Positions 12,164 through 24,119 of a stretch of DNA of 64,000 bases are shown here, one piece after another (positions within the stretch are counted from its first letter, which is position 1; each line of letters starts with the position of its first letter). This DNA comes from Malachius bipustulatus (lineage: Eukaryota; Arthropoda; Insecta; Coleoptera; Melyridae). Both the position numbers and the translations under genes were made by a program. The stretch lies in contig OU342633.1 in assembly GCA_910589415.1 (NCBI GenBank), forward strand, positions 54,616,404-54,680,403, in the 5' to 3' direction. The notes below the pieces were generated by a model that worked only from the letters and a program-made list of their open reading frames with translations, was not told the DNA's origin and ran no database searches.

Positions 12164-12469
12164 GATTTGCTTGATATCTAACTATAAATAAATGATTAAT
12201 GAAATATTGGTGCTTTATTTGTGTAATTTTTACAGGTTCGGTGCAAGAAACAGTCAAATCCAAGACTTTCAAAATTTTTTTTTTGATGTGTCTGAGAAAA
12301 ATTTATCTTTCAGTTTTATCATTAAATCACTGCCAAGTCCCAATATTTAATGGTCAATTTTTTTCGAATCAAAACTTTGTCAAATAACATTTTTAGAAAG
12401 TTTTTTTTGATTTCCCACAAATTATGAAAAATGGAGTTGACTGGTTTTTGCACCGAGCCCTTCTAATTA

Positions 12470-13550
12470 CTGTTGAAGCAAAAAGTAAAATTATAATTAT
12501 ATCTGCAAATTTCTCTTATAATTGTAACAGTAAAAACAATGTCTGGCAATATTGTCCAAAAAATAAAGTGTCCCTTTCACTGAACAACGTTAATGCCGCA
12601 TATGAGATAAAATCCCATTCCATAGAAGAGGGCAGTTAAAAGCGTTTTTGATTGAGTTTTCTCATCCTCTTATGCATGTTAAAACAATGCGGAATAATTT
12701 GGCCTGTTAGTATAGACGCGTGATTCCATCACTTCGTGATTTGCACTCTCCATATGAAATGAAATTCGTGAAGACTGGCCGAAAAGGTTCCCACAATATT
12801 GTTAGGGACAACACGCTAATTATTTAGGAAAAAAGCTCATGTCTTTGGCTTTGTAATAAATGTTTTAACCAGCCAGTCCTGTTAATTTTTGTCAGGTATT
12901 TTCGTTTTAAATCTCGGTATGTAAAAATTTAACTCACTTCCTTTGATGTTATGAGCATGATATTTAAATCTCTGCTAAAATATGTCGGCTTTTAGCGTCA
13001 ACAACTTCTGATTATTACGTTGAGGGATTGTCTTTTGATAATAGATTCAAATGGGATAAGAAATTAATATGTAACTATAAGACAAAGAGAAACTAAATTA
13101 GTTGAAGGCTAGATGGATAAGGCTAATGGCCGTTTTTAAGGAATTAGTTTTCTTTCCAAAAATACAGATTCATGACCTGAGAGATCCAATCACATCTTCA
13201 GATCGAGATTGAGTGGACACGATACTGAGAATAAGCATCTGGGATCAAAGTTTATTATTAAAAAGGAAGCTCGCACTGAGATATGAAGAACATTTTGGAG
13301 AGAAACTTACACGAAATTGACCCTCAAATATTCTACTACTCAGAATCACTCTAAGATAAGCGTATACGTCCTAAAAAGGGGTAGGATGATGAAAGGTAAA
13401 AATATCAAAAGCTACAGCCTCGTTCAACGTTGTCATTTATGTGGTTATCTTTGCCGTGCCCGGAGTGATTTCCGATGAAGCCAACTCTGAAACGACGCAG
13501 CCCAAAATTTGTAAAAAGTTCAGGCATATTCTTGAAATCAGTCACATAGC
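12470..13550. other. Intergenic DNA, no gene recognised
   Basis: The flank of the DUF7869 transposon. I see no coding or repeat structure. Confidence 0.45.
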
Positions 13551-13554
13551 CAAA

Positions 13555-13805
13555 CTGTTAGAGTTTCGGTCAAACGATCTCTAAAGTGCAGCATGGCTTT
13601 GTTTGGTCAATACTTGGATGGGTGACCAAACTTGATAGTGGTAAAAAAAAGTTCCGTGACTGATCGTGCTCCGGGAGGTAGGTACGTTAAAAAGGGGGTC
13701 CCGGCTGCTTAACAGCAGTCCTAAGGTTACATCAGAGGCCATTGAGGCTACTTGAAAACTTCTGACACTTGGGCTTTACCGCAGCCATACGATATTTTGT
13801 TTATT
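13555..13805 (+). mobile_element. 5S-rRNA-derived SINE-like element
   Basis: Bases 13605-13627 contain GGTCAATACTTGGATGGGTG followed by ACC, nearly identical to the conserved 3' half of arthropod 5S rRNA (usual form GGTCAGTACTTGG...). The preceding 50 bp (CGATC, AAGTGCAGC) also align loosely with the 5S A-box/intermediate region. After the match the sequence leaves 5S completely: GTGCTCCGGGAGGTAGGTAC, GGGGTCCCGGCTGCTTAACA, CATCAGAGGCCATTGAGG, GCCATACGATATTTTG. A 5S-like head on an unrelated body is the layout of SINE3-type elements. It is not a functional 5S gene, because the 5' end and stem I are missing. It could instead be the UTR of a non-LTR element. Confidence 0.5.
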
Positions 13806-16800
13806 TTTTATTCTTGAAGAAAAATGAACATTTTTCGCATCTTGTCAATTTTTCAACAGAAGTCCCTCCTCCTGGTAAAAATTACCAAAAAAAAAAACAA
13901 GAATTTTAAACTATGTATTGAGAAAATCTCCACGAGTCAAAAAATGCTTATTTTTGTCCAAGAAACGCTCTTGCTGACTTGCAGAATAATTATTCAATAA
14001 TAATAATGGCGAATAATTTCCCTAGATTTTTTATGTTGTCACTCTGTTACAGAGGTGGATGGGCCCAGGGAAAAAAAGATATTTTCCCCCTAAGTCTCTA
14101 ATTTCTTATCTTGGTTTAGATCCCTTCCACCCACCCCTGCTCTGTTACCAGAATTGAAAGGACTTGAAAACAATCAAATAATGAAACAAAGTTCCCAGAA
14201 GTTATATCACTTAAAAAAAAAAATTAAAGGGAAAATTCAGACATGTTTTAATAGCAACTTGCTATTCAAGTTGCTCTCTGAGAGTCCTCTCTGGAGCCCC
14301 TTCAGGCGCCCTGGTCCAGTTCTTTCTGAGCTTGGGATGGCTTAAGGAGAGAGGCCACTGTGGAAAGGGGGAAGCACAATGGGCCACCTGTGGCCTCAGT
14401 GCAGCGGACTTGTTCTGGCCTCCCAAGAATCCAGAATCCAGAATGCAATTCCAATCATTACTTATTTTTATAAGGGAGATTAAAGTAGGAAAGTATTAAA
14501 TTAGTAAAGTACGACAAGAAGTTATTCATTGTTGTCTAAATAATATGCCTGACTTATTTAGAATTTTGCTGGAGGGTAAATTAAGAATTGTCGGGAATTT
14601 TTTTTTGGGGGGGGGGGAGGGGAAATACCGGAAAGCATATCCTTTTGAATAAAGATAAGCAACTATTGCTGCTCCTGGACTTTTTCCAATAAAACGCTGC
14701 CTTTACCAGCAACTATATCAATAAAAAGGACCATTATTTTATTTTTTGTAATATTTTTACCAGAAAATGAAAAATTTTGAGGAAAAATACTCATTTTTAC
14801 CCAAAGAACATGTCTGGTTTTTTTTAGAAATTTGGGAAATATTTAAAAGTTCCTTTGTTGGGTTTTTCGGCCCTTCTTCAAGAGAACGCGGTCACGTGAC
14901 CTGCCACTGGGGTAAAATATCGCAGCTTTTATAAACATGATGCCTTCTTTAACTTCTCTCTCACTTCTCTCCTTTATAACCAAACCACATCTAAAAGCGC
15001 AGTTTCACTGTTTGTGTTTGAACGGTGTTTCCAAATATTCTTAATAATAATTGTTTGTGCAGCAAGAAATCATGTCTCACCAGTCTCCACTCCTCTCTGG
15101 TTTCATGATTCTAAAGACAGCATTCAGTTCAATAATAATTTACGAAGCGGCTTAACTAATAATCAGTCACAAGTTGTAGCTTACAAACACTCTAATTATT
15201 ATTAAACTTACCTATTATTAGTCTGTAAGAAGAGATTGGTACACATTTTAGTCGATGATATTAGATTTGTTTTGTTATTGGATTTTTATATTTATTGATT
15301 ATTGCGCTATACCAATATATTATTCAATTTTATATAATTTTTCTTTCTTTTTGTATGGACCCGCAGGTGTAATCATTAAGATTCAATTATATTCCCTCTT
15401 TAATTTATTATAATAAACTGCTATACAATAAAGTATGAAATTTATGAATTAGTTAATTTAATTAATAACCATTGCGTATGTTACTTGTAAAGATAGCGAT
15501 TACACCATCTTCTGGAAGCCTTTCTTAACTTTAAGCGAAGCTTTTCAATGACAATCTTTGTTGTAATAAATATGGTGGAGTGAAAAAAGCTCATCGTGGC
15601 GTTACGCAAGGCTTAAAAAATATGGTGCAAATTACATGGTCATTAAAGTAAAGCTGACATTAAAAGGAGATCCTGAATGTACTTGTATGGTTGTCATCTG
15701 AATTCATACTGAAGAAGTGTGTCGACATTCTGGGATTATATGCATTAAAAAATGATAATTAATTAACATTATTAAAGGTGTTTTGATACGATAATATAAT
15801 CCTATTCTAAAAGTGTATCACTTTATGCTCACCTTACCTTGATATATATATTCTTTATTAAATAATCTAATAAGATAATAAGAAAGATGACATTGATGAT
15901 ATATTAATGGAATTTGCTTCGCTCTTACATCCTTATTATTTAGATTACATCTATAAATCAATGTCACATAAAAGGTACAGACACATAATTATTAAATATA
16001 GAACGTTAGGTATATTATACGCTTACTAAAATGCAATTAGGTAGATACATGCTTATTCGATGTGGGTATTTGCAAGACATAATGTTTATGATCTGTGAAA
16101 AACGATAAGTAAAGATGATGACATCGTCCGTATCCTTAAATTATTGACAAGGAAATTGTAAAAATATGAAAAAAAACTAAGTTTCCTAAGCATTCGATTA
16201 TTTCAAGTTACCTCCTTCAACACTTACGTAACTAAGTAATATGAAATTCAAATGCAATCAAATCTATGATATTACGTTTCTCAAAATTTTTAATTCTATA
16301 TACTTATCAACAAAAGATGAGACAATCGTTTTTAGTAATGTTAGCATGAGCTCATTCCCAGCTAAAGCTTATAATTTGATCTTGATGGCAAATTATTCAT
16401 TAGTTTTTTATAATCCTATTGTAATGATGAAAAAGTTTGGAAGTTTCCTCCCTTCATGTTCGATTCAAAAGTGTTCTGGCTGAAGAAAGAAGTTGCCAAA
16501 TTTCATCTGAATATCTCAAGAAACAACGAAGTTATGAATAAAACTCTTTTCAGCTCAAGCACCCTCCGTATCTTCAAATGAGTCGAAGTGCCTCTGAGTG
16601 GCTAAATTCTGTAACCGAGAGGGGTGAAATGTATAAGAACAGCCTCGATACACATCCTTTATAACTTTTGTCGAACTTCATTCTGAGGGTTAAGAGTTCC
16701 CCACATATCCACCCCCCGGGGGGAAAACACTCTTATTTTTTTCAAAAGGAAAGGAGAGTGGCACACCGTTTGAAAGCTTGTGTTAAAAGAAATAAAAACT

Positions 16801-18910
16801 AAGTGAAAACTACCTAAAACAACGTAAACTCGCTCAATGAGATTTAACTTTATTCCTTCTATTTTTCCCTCAGTTTTTTTTCCTTCTGTTTAAAAAAAAC
16901 GTTTGAGGTGCTCTCACCGCCGGGGAGGGTGGATATACAGTGCATGTTTTTTAAGTGTTGCCATAGGGAATAGCATGTAAAAAAATACATCCTGTGTTCA
17001 CTTGTCATCCACTTTACAATACGACCTTCCAGAAAAGACGGTCGTTGAATAATTTAATTATACAGGCTGTCCCATTTAGGTAAAATGAACACCATAAAAC
17101 GGGAAGAGATACGAAGTCGGTTAAATTACAAAAAGTTGCGCTGTTTTGAGACGAATATTTTTTTCTCAGTATTCCCAGAATTTCCTGAAATATCCTGAAA
17201 AAACTTGGAACATGCAGATTTATTATTTTAGTCATTTATATTCTTTCGTATCTTCTTTATTATTGAAAAAAAATTATTATTTTTTATAGATTTACATAAG
17301 CCGTAATGAGCTACTCATTTGACGTTTCAAAAATTTCTAAAGCCGACTAGATCTTGGGATTTTCAAAGTCAACTTTTGTTTTTCTTATGGCCGCCATATT
17401 GTTTTTCATGCCATTCGCTATAGAAAAAATAGACTCTCTTCGCACCCCTTGGCTATTAAAATGCTACCACAGATCTAGGGGTCATTATAATCTCATTGAT
17501 TGCCATGGTTTTTATTTTTGGGAGAGCTCTAGGTAGCCATTAATCAATTAGTTTCCTTTGCCCGCTGCATCGCTGCATCTAAATATTTGATCTTTTGTGG
17601 TTCATCCGCCTTTTGGGTCGATTTCTCACTCAAACAGTGTTCCAAAAAAGATAATCTCCTCTAAGAGGCAATTGGCAATGCTTATTCTGACAGACACTCG
17701 GACGCCAGAGCCTCGTCAGTTTTAGCTTGAACTAATTAAAGACATTTTTTCGGTCGAAATAGTCCATTAATAAATCAATACAGTCTTTTTCTTTTGGTTT
17801 TTCTCCTTTGTCAATTGATTTTTCTAGTTTGTCTTATTTTTCCCATTTACGTGCAGTGACAGTATTATAAAGATTTAAAAAGCATTTTTGGTATAAAGGG
17901 AATCTTACTTGACAATAAAAGAGGAATTTTAATTGAAAAATCACGCTGACGTTTGATAAATGGGAAAATCATTTGCCAAATTATGGCTTGACGAATTTAC
18001 GATACCAAAAGAGGAAAACCAAGAGAAAAAGACTGTAATATCAATCATTCGAAAGTATCGAGAACAATGTGGATTTATTTATTTTGTATCTGCAAAATCT
18101 ACCCCTATCCATTTTTATGATTCCATTCTTGCAATTCCCATTAATTTGATATTTCACAATATTAAACCTTTTTTACTAAAAAATGTAAAAAAAAAATCGA
18201 CTAGACAGTTTGATAAAAGAAAATGCTAACAAACTAATTATAATTCATCCCTATTAAGTCTAGACGGTAGAAGAATAACAGACGGCTGATTATTTTGGCA
18301 TCATAATTTTTTTTAAGAAAAAATTAATATCATTAATGTACGTTCAGATCAAATCATCTTAACTTTAATTTGGCTGATGATGATAAAATCCCTTCGTAAA
18401 TAGAAGCAGCTCAGACGTCAGTTTTTGATGTGAATTGAGAAAATCGTTTAAGATCGGTGACCTGTTTGTTAAGTAATTTCAAGCGCTTATTGGTTCGCAT
18501 ACAACAAAAGCATTGTTCGAATTTCTCGTGGGCCGATCGTCAATACCTACCTACCTATTATTACCTTCAGGGGACAGGCGTGATGAGTAAATGCCATTTT
18601 CACCTTGCCCTTGTAATTGACATTTACTCGATCCATCAGAGATATGTAATTAGACAAATCGGTAAGTGTAAATCCATGCAAAACTGGATCACTTAGAATA
18701 ATGCAAATTTTATTCATATGTGGTAATGAAGACTCAGACCAGGGTAATAATCATCATTAATAAATAAATGTTAATCTGCATTGCATTATAATAACTGTAT
18801 CAATAAGTACTCTACTTCGCGAGGACTACCTTGAAACTGCTTCTTGCGAAATGATCTTCAAAACTCAAAATAACTGTATCATCATACTCATCCTTAAAAT
18901 ATTCAACGGC
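13806..18910. other. Long AT-rich intergenic stretch with minor repeats
   Basis: No gene recognised over about 5 kb. It contains a (G)n tract with TTTTTTTTGGGGGGGGGG near 14600, a CCCCCCGGGGGG palindrome near 16715, and a TACAGGCTGTCCC boundary motif near 17063. A segment at 17320-17425 (TTTTCAAAGTCAACTTTTG then CCATATTGTTTTTCATG) is related to 38050-38125. Short frames such as 17960-18229 (+) lack recognisable motifs. Confidence 0.5.
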
Positions 18911-18916
18911 AGCGGG

Positions 18917-18956
18917 TATAAAAGCGAAAGGATTCACTTCCAGAAGCATCATTCAG
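18917..18956 (+). promoter_or_regulatory. TATA box and initiator of the cuticular-protein gene
   Basis: TATAAAAG at 18917-18924 is followed about 32 bp later by CATCATTCAGC at 18948-18958, which contains TCATTC, a match to the arthropod initiator TCAKTY. This would leave a 5' UTR of about 40 nt before the ATG at 18990. The arrangement is typical of strongly induced, stage-specific cuticle genes. Confidence 0.72.
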
Positions 18957-18989
18957 CAATTGACAAACAACATCTAAAGAACAAACAAC

Positions 18990-20470
18990 ATGAAATTGGT
19001 AAGTAGAGCCTCTTGATCTTCCATCGTAATTTCCCAACTCATGCTGAAATCTAGTTTGCATAATAATTTTGATCGACAGTATAACAAATTCTTTTATTAT
19101 ATTATTTGGCTCTATTTAACTTTGAGCAACTAATGATAATTATTAATTAATTTTCTTTCTGATATCCATTTAAGGTCATGCTTGGAAATCATTATTGATA
19201 CAAAATAATAAAGTTTAATCGCTTCCAAACTTGGATTTATTCCAGTCTTAAGTTTAAATTGAGCTTTTCATCACTTTTTGCTCTCAAATAATTATTATTA
19301 TTAGTGTTAGCTGTGCAGTTTGACTTGTGGCTCCGGGAAATGCTCATCAAAAGTTATTTTAATAACTTTCAGCTTTAATTTTATATTTCTGTTACCTTCA
19401 ACTATTTTCATTCCGCTTGCATAAAAGTTTTCACATATCATTCTGGTGCTTTTCTTTTTTCAATCAAATTTCAAAAAAAAAATTGCGAAATTAAATTTCA
19501 AACTTTCAAATCTTTTAAAATTCTTTCTTTACAGATTATTTTGACCTTTGTCTTGGCCTCTGTCTACGCTGACAAGCTCCAGAATAACTACCTGCCACCC
19601 AACCATGCGTCGACTTCAGGGGGTAGCGGCTCCTTCCTGGCCACTCCCGTCATTGCCAACCGTAATGCCCTGGGAGGACTCAGCCGAAACTACCTCTCCC
19701 CGAACACAAGAAGCGGAAGCGCGGGCGGCTTGAGCAAAAACTATCTCGCCCCTAAAAGTGGAGCGTTAGGCAACGGAGGACTTGGAGGTGGTTTCGGTGG
19801 TGGATTTGGAGGTGGATTTGGGGCTGGAGCAGGTGGGGCTTCTCAAGGTGCATTCGGTGGATCTGCTGCTGGATACGGTAACGCAGCTGGAGGATATGGA
19901 GGCGCTGGCGCCAGGTCCGGAGAAGCTTCCGCAAGAATTATAAGATACGATAATGACAACAGTGGAGAGGGAAGTTATTCATACAAGTAAGAATTGCAAA
20001 ATTTAATATCAAAAAATATTAACTAACATTTTTGTCTTGATTGCAGTGTTGAGACATCGAACAGTATCTCCCAGCAGGAGTCTGGCGTTGCTCGTGGTGA
20101 CGAACAAGGCACTTCCGCACAAGGAGGTTTTTCCTACACATCTCCCGAGGGCGTCACGATCCATCTCGTCTACACTGCTGACGAGAACGGATTCCAACCA
20201 CAAGGAGATCACCTCCCTACTCCTCCCCCAATACCAGCAGAGATCCAAAGGGCGCTTGAACTGAATGCCGCTGAAGAAGCCAGAGGTATCGTAGATGACG
20301 GGCAGTATAGAGGCGAAGGTGCTGGTTTTGGACAAGGAAGGTATTCCAGCGGGGCTGGCCAAACCGGATTCCCAAGTGGCGGTGGGTATCCCAGTAGAGC
20401 GGGAGGTAGTGGACTAGCTAAGCAGTACTTGGCGCCGAATAACAATGGCAATCAAGGATACAAATATTGA
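18990..20470 (+). CDS. RR-1 cuticular protein, 294 aa
   Basis: Structural protein of the cuticle; the Rebers-Riddiford domain binds chitin fibres. Exons are 18990-18998 (MKL only), 19535-19986 and 20047-20470; GT-AG introns keep phase and the total is 885 nt. The signal peptide is [15 protein letters not shown], followed by [10 protein letters not shown]. The tiny first exon that splits the signal peptide is typical of insect cuticle genes. Residues about 20-75 carry repeats of the form LxxNYLxP (NNYLPP, RNYLSP, KNYLAP), with a last copy, KQYLAPNN, near the C-terminus. Residues about 83-130 are Gly/Ala-rich ([10 protein letters not shown]). The RR domain begins [20 protein letters not shown] and ends [20 protein letters not shown], the RR-1 pattern with Phe where Tyr is more usual. 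The repeat architecture resembles pupal-cuticle/pro-resilin-type proteins. A TATA box lies upstream and AATAAA downstream. Confidence 0.95.
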
Positions 20471-20630
20471 TGAGAAGATTCGAAACGTCGCATTAATATT
20501 TTAGTGGTTCTAGTTGTAAATATTCTATTGTAAATGACAGCTTTAATGATTCTATTTAATTCTTACCCTCAACTAGATTGATAATTAAAATATTTTCTTG
20601 AATGTTTATATTTATTATGATGAAAATGCC

Positions 20631-20636
20631 AATAAA
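20631..20636 (+). terminator. Poly(A) signal of the cuticular-protein gene
   Basis: AATAAA about 160 bp after the stop, followed by a T/G-rich stretch (TTTGTGTTTGTTATT) that fits a downstream element. Confidence 0.75.
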
Positions 20637-20639
20637 GTG

Positions 20640-22685
20640 GACAAAGTTAACTTTGTGTTTGTTATTATTTGTGTATGGTAGTCGTAGAGAAAAAAACAGT
20701 GACGGTGCAAGTATTTTGTTTTAATTTGCCTAGCGGGAGAAAAGCCATCTAGGAAATAATGTCAAAGAAAGTCAACAAGCGTCGATGGATTAATTGACAT
20801 AAGATACTTGAAATCAAAACAGCCCAGGTATCCATTTTTACTTCCAAAAATATTTCATTGTTCGTATGTCAGAAGTATATTACTATTCTAAGTGGAGAAT
20901 GAAAAATGATTCTGTTTAATTAGACAACGTCAAAATTTCCGATATTTTTTATTTAAGTAGATTCATTCGTATTTTAATAAAATATGCTGTAGCTTTTGTA
21001 CTTTATTTTCTAATTACCCTTTTAACTAATAAAGGATATTACCTAAGAGGACAAATAAAAGGGAACATAAAAGGGTAGGTAAGCGAAAGAGAATTGATAA
21101 TTAGAGATTTGCTAGTTCTCTAATAAAGTAAAGATTAAACAATGAAAAGCTTTTAACACATTTTGGTCCTTCGAATCGTAAAATGGCATTAGCGGGGATT
21201 GCGATTAAGATACTAAGCATCGGGTTTCATACAGGTTAAGTTGAAATAGTCCTGCATTTAATGAATCCCAGATCAGTAAGTGTTGGCTTTAAATTACCTT
21301 TAAAGCAAATTGCCAATATAAATTCCATTTCATGAACACTGGAGTATTATTGTTTCATTAAAGAGCGTATTCATGCTCTCACGAAGCTGTATGTGGGGTA
21401 TGGCGATAGATCTGCCATAGCCATAATGAGCAGCTCGCCTCACCTTATATCGAACCCTTTCTCCATAATTGAATCACAATCTGCTCTCCATCAAGCGCTT
21501 TACTCTGAAGTATAATTTTTGCCTCGATTTTTCCATTAATAAATTTACTTGTATTTGAGAAACTATTGCTAATATTTATTATATCACGTCCATAGAAGCA
21601 CAGTAAAGGAACACAGAACAGTCGTTAGCATTATTTGAGCGTGAGTACCTATACCTACCTGTAATAAACCTATGATCGAATAGTAACCGCTATTGCAAGC
21701 TTAATACGTAAAGCGAACAGCTTTCAGTGTAAATTGTTTCTCAAACAATGTCACTGATTAAAAAGACAACTTAGAAACTTGAAATGAAAATCTCGTTTGG
21801 TTTCATAATGAAAGGCTACAACATCCATTAACTTTTAATCCTCAACGAGTTGTGTATTATTATTCAGTTTTGGTCCTGAAACTTTCCATTTATATTGAAT
21901 AAGTTTTGTAATAAACCCATCTGAATCACAAATAAACATTTTGCCAATACAATGTCAGCTTTTCTAAAATAGTAATTAACCCCCGCTATAATTCAGGTTT
22001 TACACTCCAACAATGACGCTTCGTTCTGAGGAGATCGGATTTATAACAGAAATTAATTTTGGAATTTGTATTACTTATTCAATTTAAATTTATATGGAAT
22101 TTGTTCAAAACCTTAAAACCAAACTGGAAATTAACAAGATCTGGTGGATTTTTGATCACTGACAATGCTAAAAGTTATTTTCTTATACATATTTCATCTT
22201 TTCACTTCACAAGTTGTAGAACGCAAAACTTATCAAAGAGAGGCCCTGATTTATTTTTTGACAGTTACACTCATACATATAATTATTATTAAAACAGACA
22301 AAATTGTCAAATTTTGCAATTTTTTTTTGTTTTCTTAAATCTAAAAATTCCATTCTAAGGAACGGACCTGCTGACTCTAGCTCCAAGCTCTAGCGCCAAG
22401 GGTACATATTCCCGTGCACTGTTGCCACGTCGTCGCGAATTTCTACAATCATTTCAGTGGGATTTTAAACGACTTCGTGAATTTAATTGGCAATGAACCT
22501 CGAATTATTACAAATTAGTCTTTGCTTTAGACGAACCTCCGACAAATGGTGGTGCTTAAGTGTCAGGGACGGAGATATGATTTTTTTTAATTCCTCACAC
22601 CAATCTTTAAATGCGAAATAAATTTTTTTCACTGTCTTCCGAGCAATTATTTTGGATTAAATTTCTCTAAGAAATTATTTTTGGA
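20640..22685. other. AT-rich intergenic DNA, no gene recognised
   Basis: Only short chance frames. No clear repeats, although the interval may hold regulatory DNA of the cuticle gene. Confidence 0.5.
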
Positions 22686-22689
22686 TTGT

Positions 22690-23320
22690 TACAAAAATCA
22701 GGAACGAAAAGAAAAAAAATGAAGGGAAAGAATGTTCGGGATAGCAAGAGAAAAAATTATTAGAGGGGAATTTGGAAAGTATCTGTCAGAAAGAAGGTAG
22801 AAAAGGTAAAATAATTATTTGTGAGAGTTAAAGAGAATAACAAGTGATAGCGACGAGAAAAAGGATTAGGGAGAAAAAAATTATTAAAGAAGAGAGAAGT
22901 TGTCAAAAAGAAATAAAGGAGAAAATTTGAAAGCAGTAAGAAGATAAATAACGGAAAGGAAAGATTTATTTGTAAAGGGAAGAGAAGCGACAATAAAAGG
23001 AGAAAGAGACTACGAGGACGAGAGAGAGGTTTGAATTATTGTAAAGGAGACAGGAATAACTAGAGACGGTGTCAGAGGACCGGGAAAATAATTTTGGAGA
23101 AGCAGTGCGAGAGAAAGAGTAAATAAACATAAGCAGAGGGACGAAGAGAAAGAGAGAGAATTAGAAGAACAAGAAAGGTAGTATTAGAGAGGGTGTCAAA
23201 GAAAAGTTGAAAAGGAGAGAAGCAGCAAGAGACGGCGGAGCCAGAGAGAGAGAGAGAGAGAAATAGAGGACCAGAGAGAGTTTTATAAAGGAAAGGATCT
23301 TGTAAGATTTTAAGCATTGT
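22690..23320. repeat. ~600 bp polypurine (GA-rich) strand
   Basis: The plus strand is overwhelmingly A and G, with units such as GAGAGAG, AAAGGAGA and GAAAGAGAG, and a pure (GA)n run near 23245-23265. Apparent open frames on the minus strand (FLLSFPLF-like) are artefacts of the composition. It looks like an expanded and eroded GA microsatellite. Confidence 0.8.
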
Positions 23321-23869
23321 TACCTATTAGTTTAAAACTTTATTAGAGTGTAGTTTAACAAATTTTTAAAAATCAGTGAGCTCAAGGCAGGTTTTGTAAT
23401 TTTTCAAATAAAAATTTTGATAAGTTACAGTTCGTAAACAATTAAATTATTCTAAAAAATCTTAAATTTTCATTCAAGTTTAGTTAAACTCAACAATTTT
23501 CAACTGAACCCAACTGGGATTATAGAGAGTGCTCTCTAAAATAATAAAAATATTTTTGTTTATGGCATAAATTTGTTGAAAAATAAAACTTATGTAGGTA
23601 ATTAATTTAGCAGGTCGGACGTCGAACCATGACCAGCGCTACTACCTTCATGAGCCGCTTATACCTAATTAGCTCAGTTTTCAAAACATTTTACGTTTTT
23701 GTCCGATTACCTAATTATCCAATTTCTGCGAAGTTGCGACTTTGAACACCTTTAACCTTTTTTTTCACGATATCGATTTCAGTTTTTTTGTTACCGTATG
23801 ATAAAATGCTCCTTTACGAATATTTTATTCCGTACAACATATAGTCGCGTTTCAAAAATAAAGTTAGCC

Positions 23870-24115
23870 AGTGGCGTGCATAGGAAAAGGGGCAAAATTG
23901 TTAAATCTAAAAATTCATTTTATGGCACGTTTTTAAGCGAAATGAAATGAAATTTTCACAGTAAACCACTACACTAATATGACCTGACCCGACTATGGAA
24001 AATTTCAGAAAGTCAATTTAAAAAGCGGGGAAAATATTCATAATAATTGAATCGCATAAAAATACACTATTTATGCGATTGATGCGCAAGAAGGTTTTTT
24101 TGTATTTCAAAAGAA
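23870..24115. repeat. Dispersed repeat, copy 2 (partner at 7061-7335)
   Basis: Same block order as 7061-7335: CAGTGGCG, GAAATGAAATGAAATTTTCA, CAGTAAACCACTAC, AATCGCATAAAAATACACT and GCGATTGATGCGCAAGAAGG. Orientation is the same and divergence moderate, as for an interspersed non-autonomous element. Confidence 0.75.
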
Positions 24116-24119
24116 TAGA

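Larger units (their letters stand above)
9525..12463. mobile_element. DNA transposon with ~30 bp TIRs carrying a DUF7869-type gene
   Basis: The left end (9526 onward) reads AAGGGTTCGGTGCAAAAACC followed by AGTCAACTCC. The right end (12433-12462) is its reverse complement with one mismatch (CTCGG for TTCGG). The flanks carry TAATT on both sides (9520-9524 and 12464-12468), a possible 5-6 bp target duplication. Inside each end are extra copies of the core GGTGCAAGAAxCAGTCAxxTCC: near 9619, 9692 and 12239, plus inverted copies near 9676 and 9719. These look like subterminal transposase-binding repeats. The body encodes one plus-strand, two-exon gene ending in an AATAAA at 12158. The copy is full length but its gene carries several frameshifts, so it is probably inactive. 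The superfamily cannot be assigned from sequence alone. Confidence 0.72.

Noticed and set aside
13605..13627. Functional 5S rRNA gene
   Set aside because: Only the internal region is preserved; stem I, the 5' third and the terminator are absent.
17960..18229. 89-codon plus-strand frame as a gene
   Set aside because: No motif, no splice or promoter context, and a low-complexity C-terminus.
22760..23317. Minus-strand Leu/Ser/Phe-rich frames as membrane proteins
   Set aside because: They are the complement of the polypurine tract and have no start context or domain.
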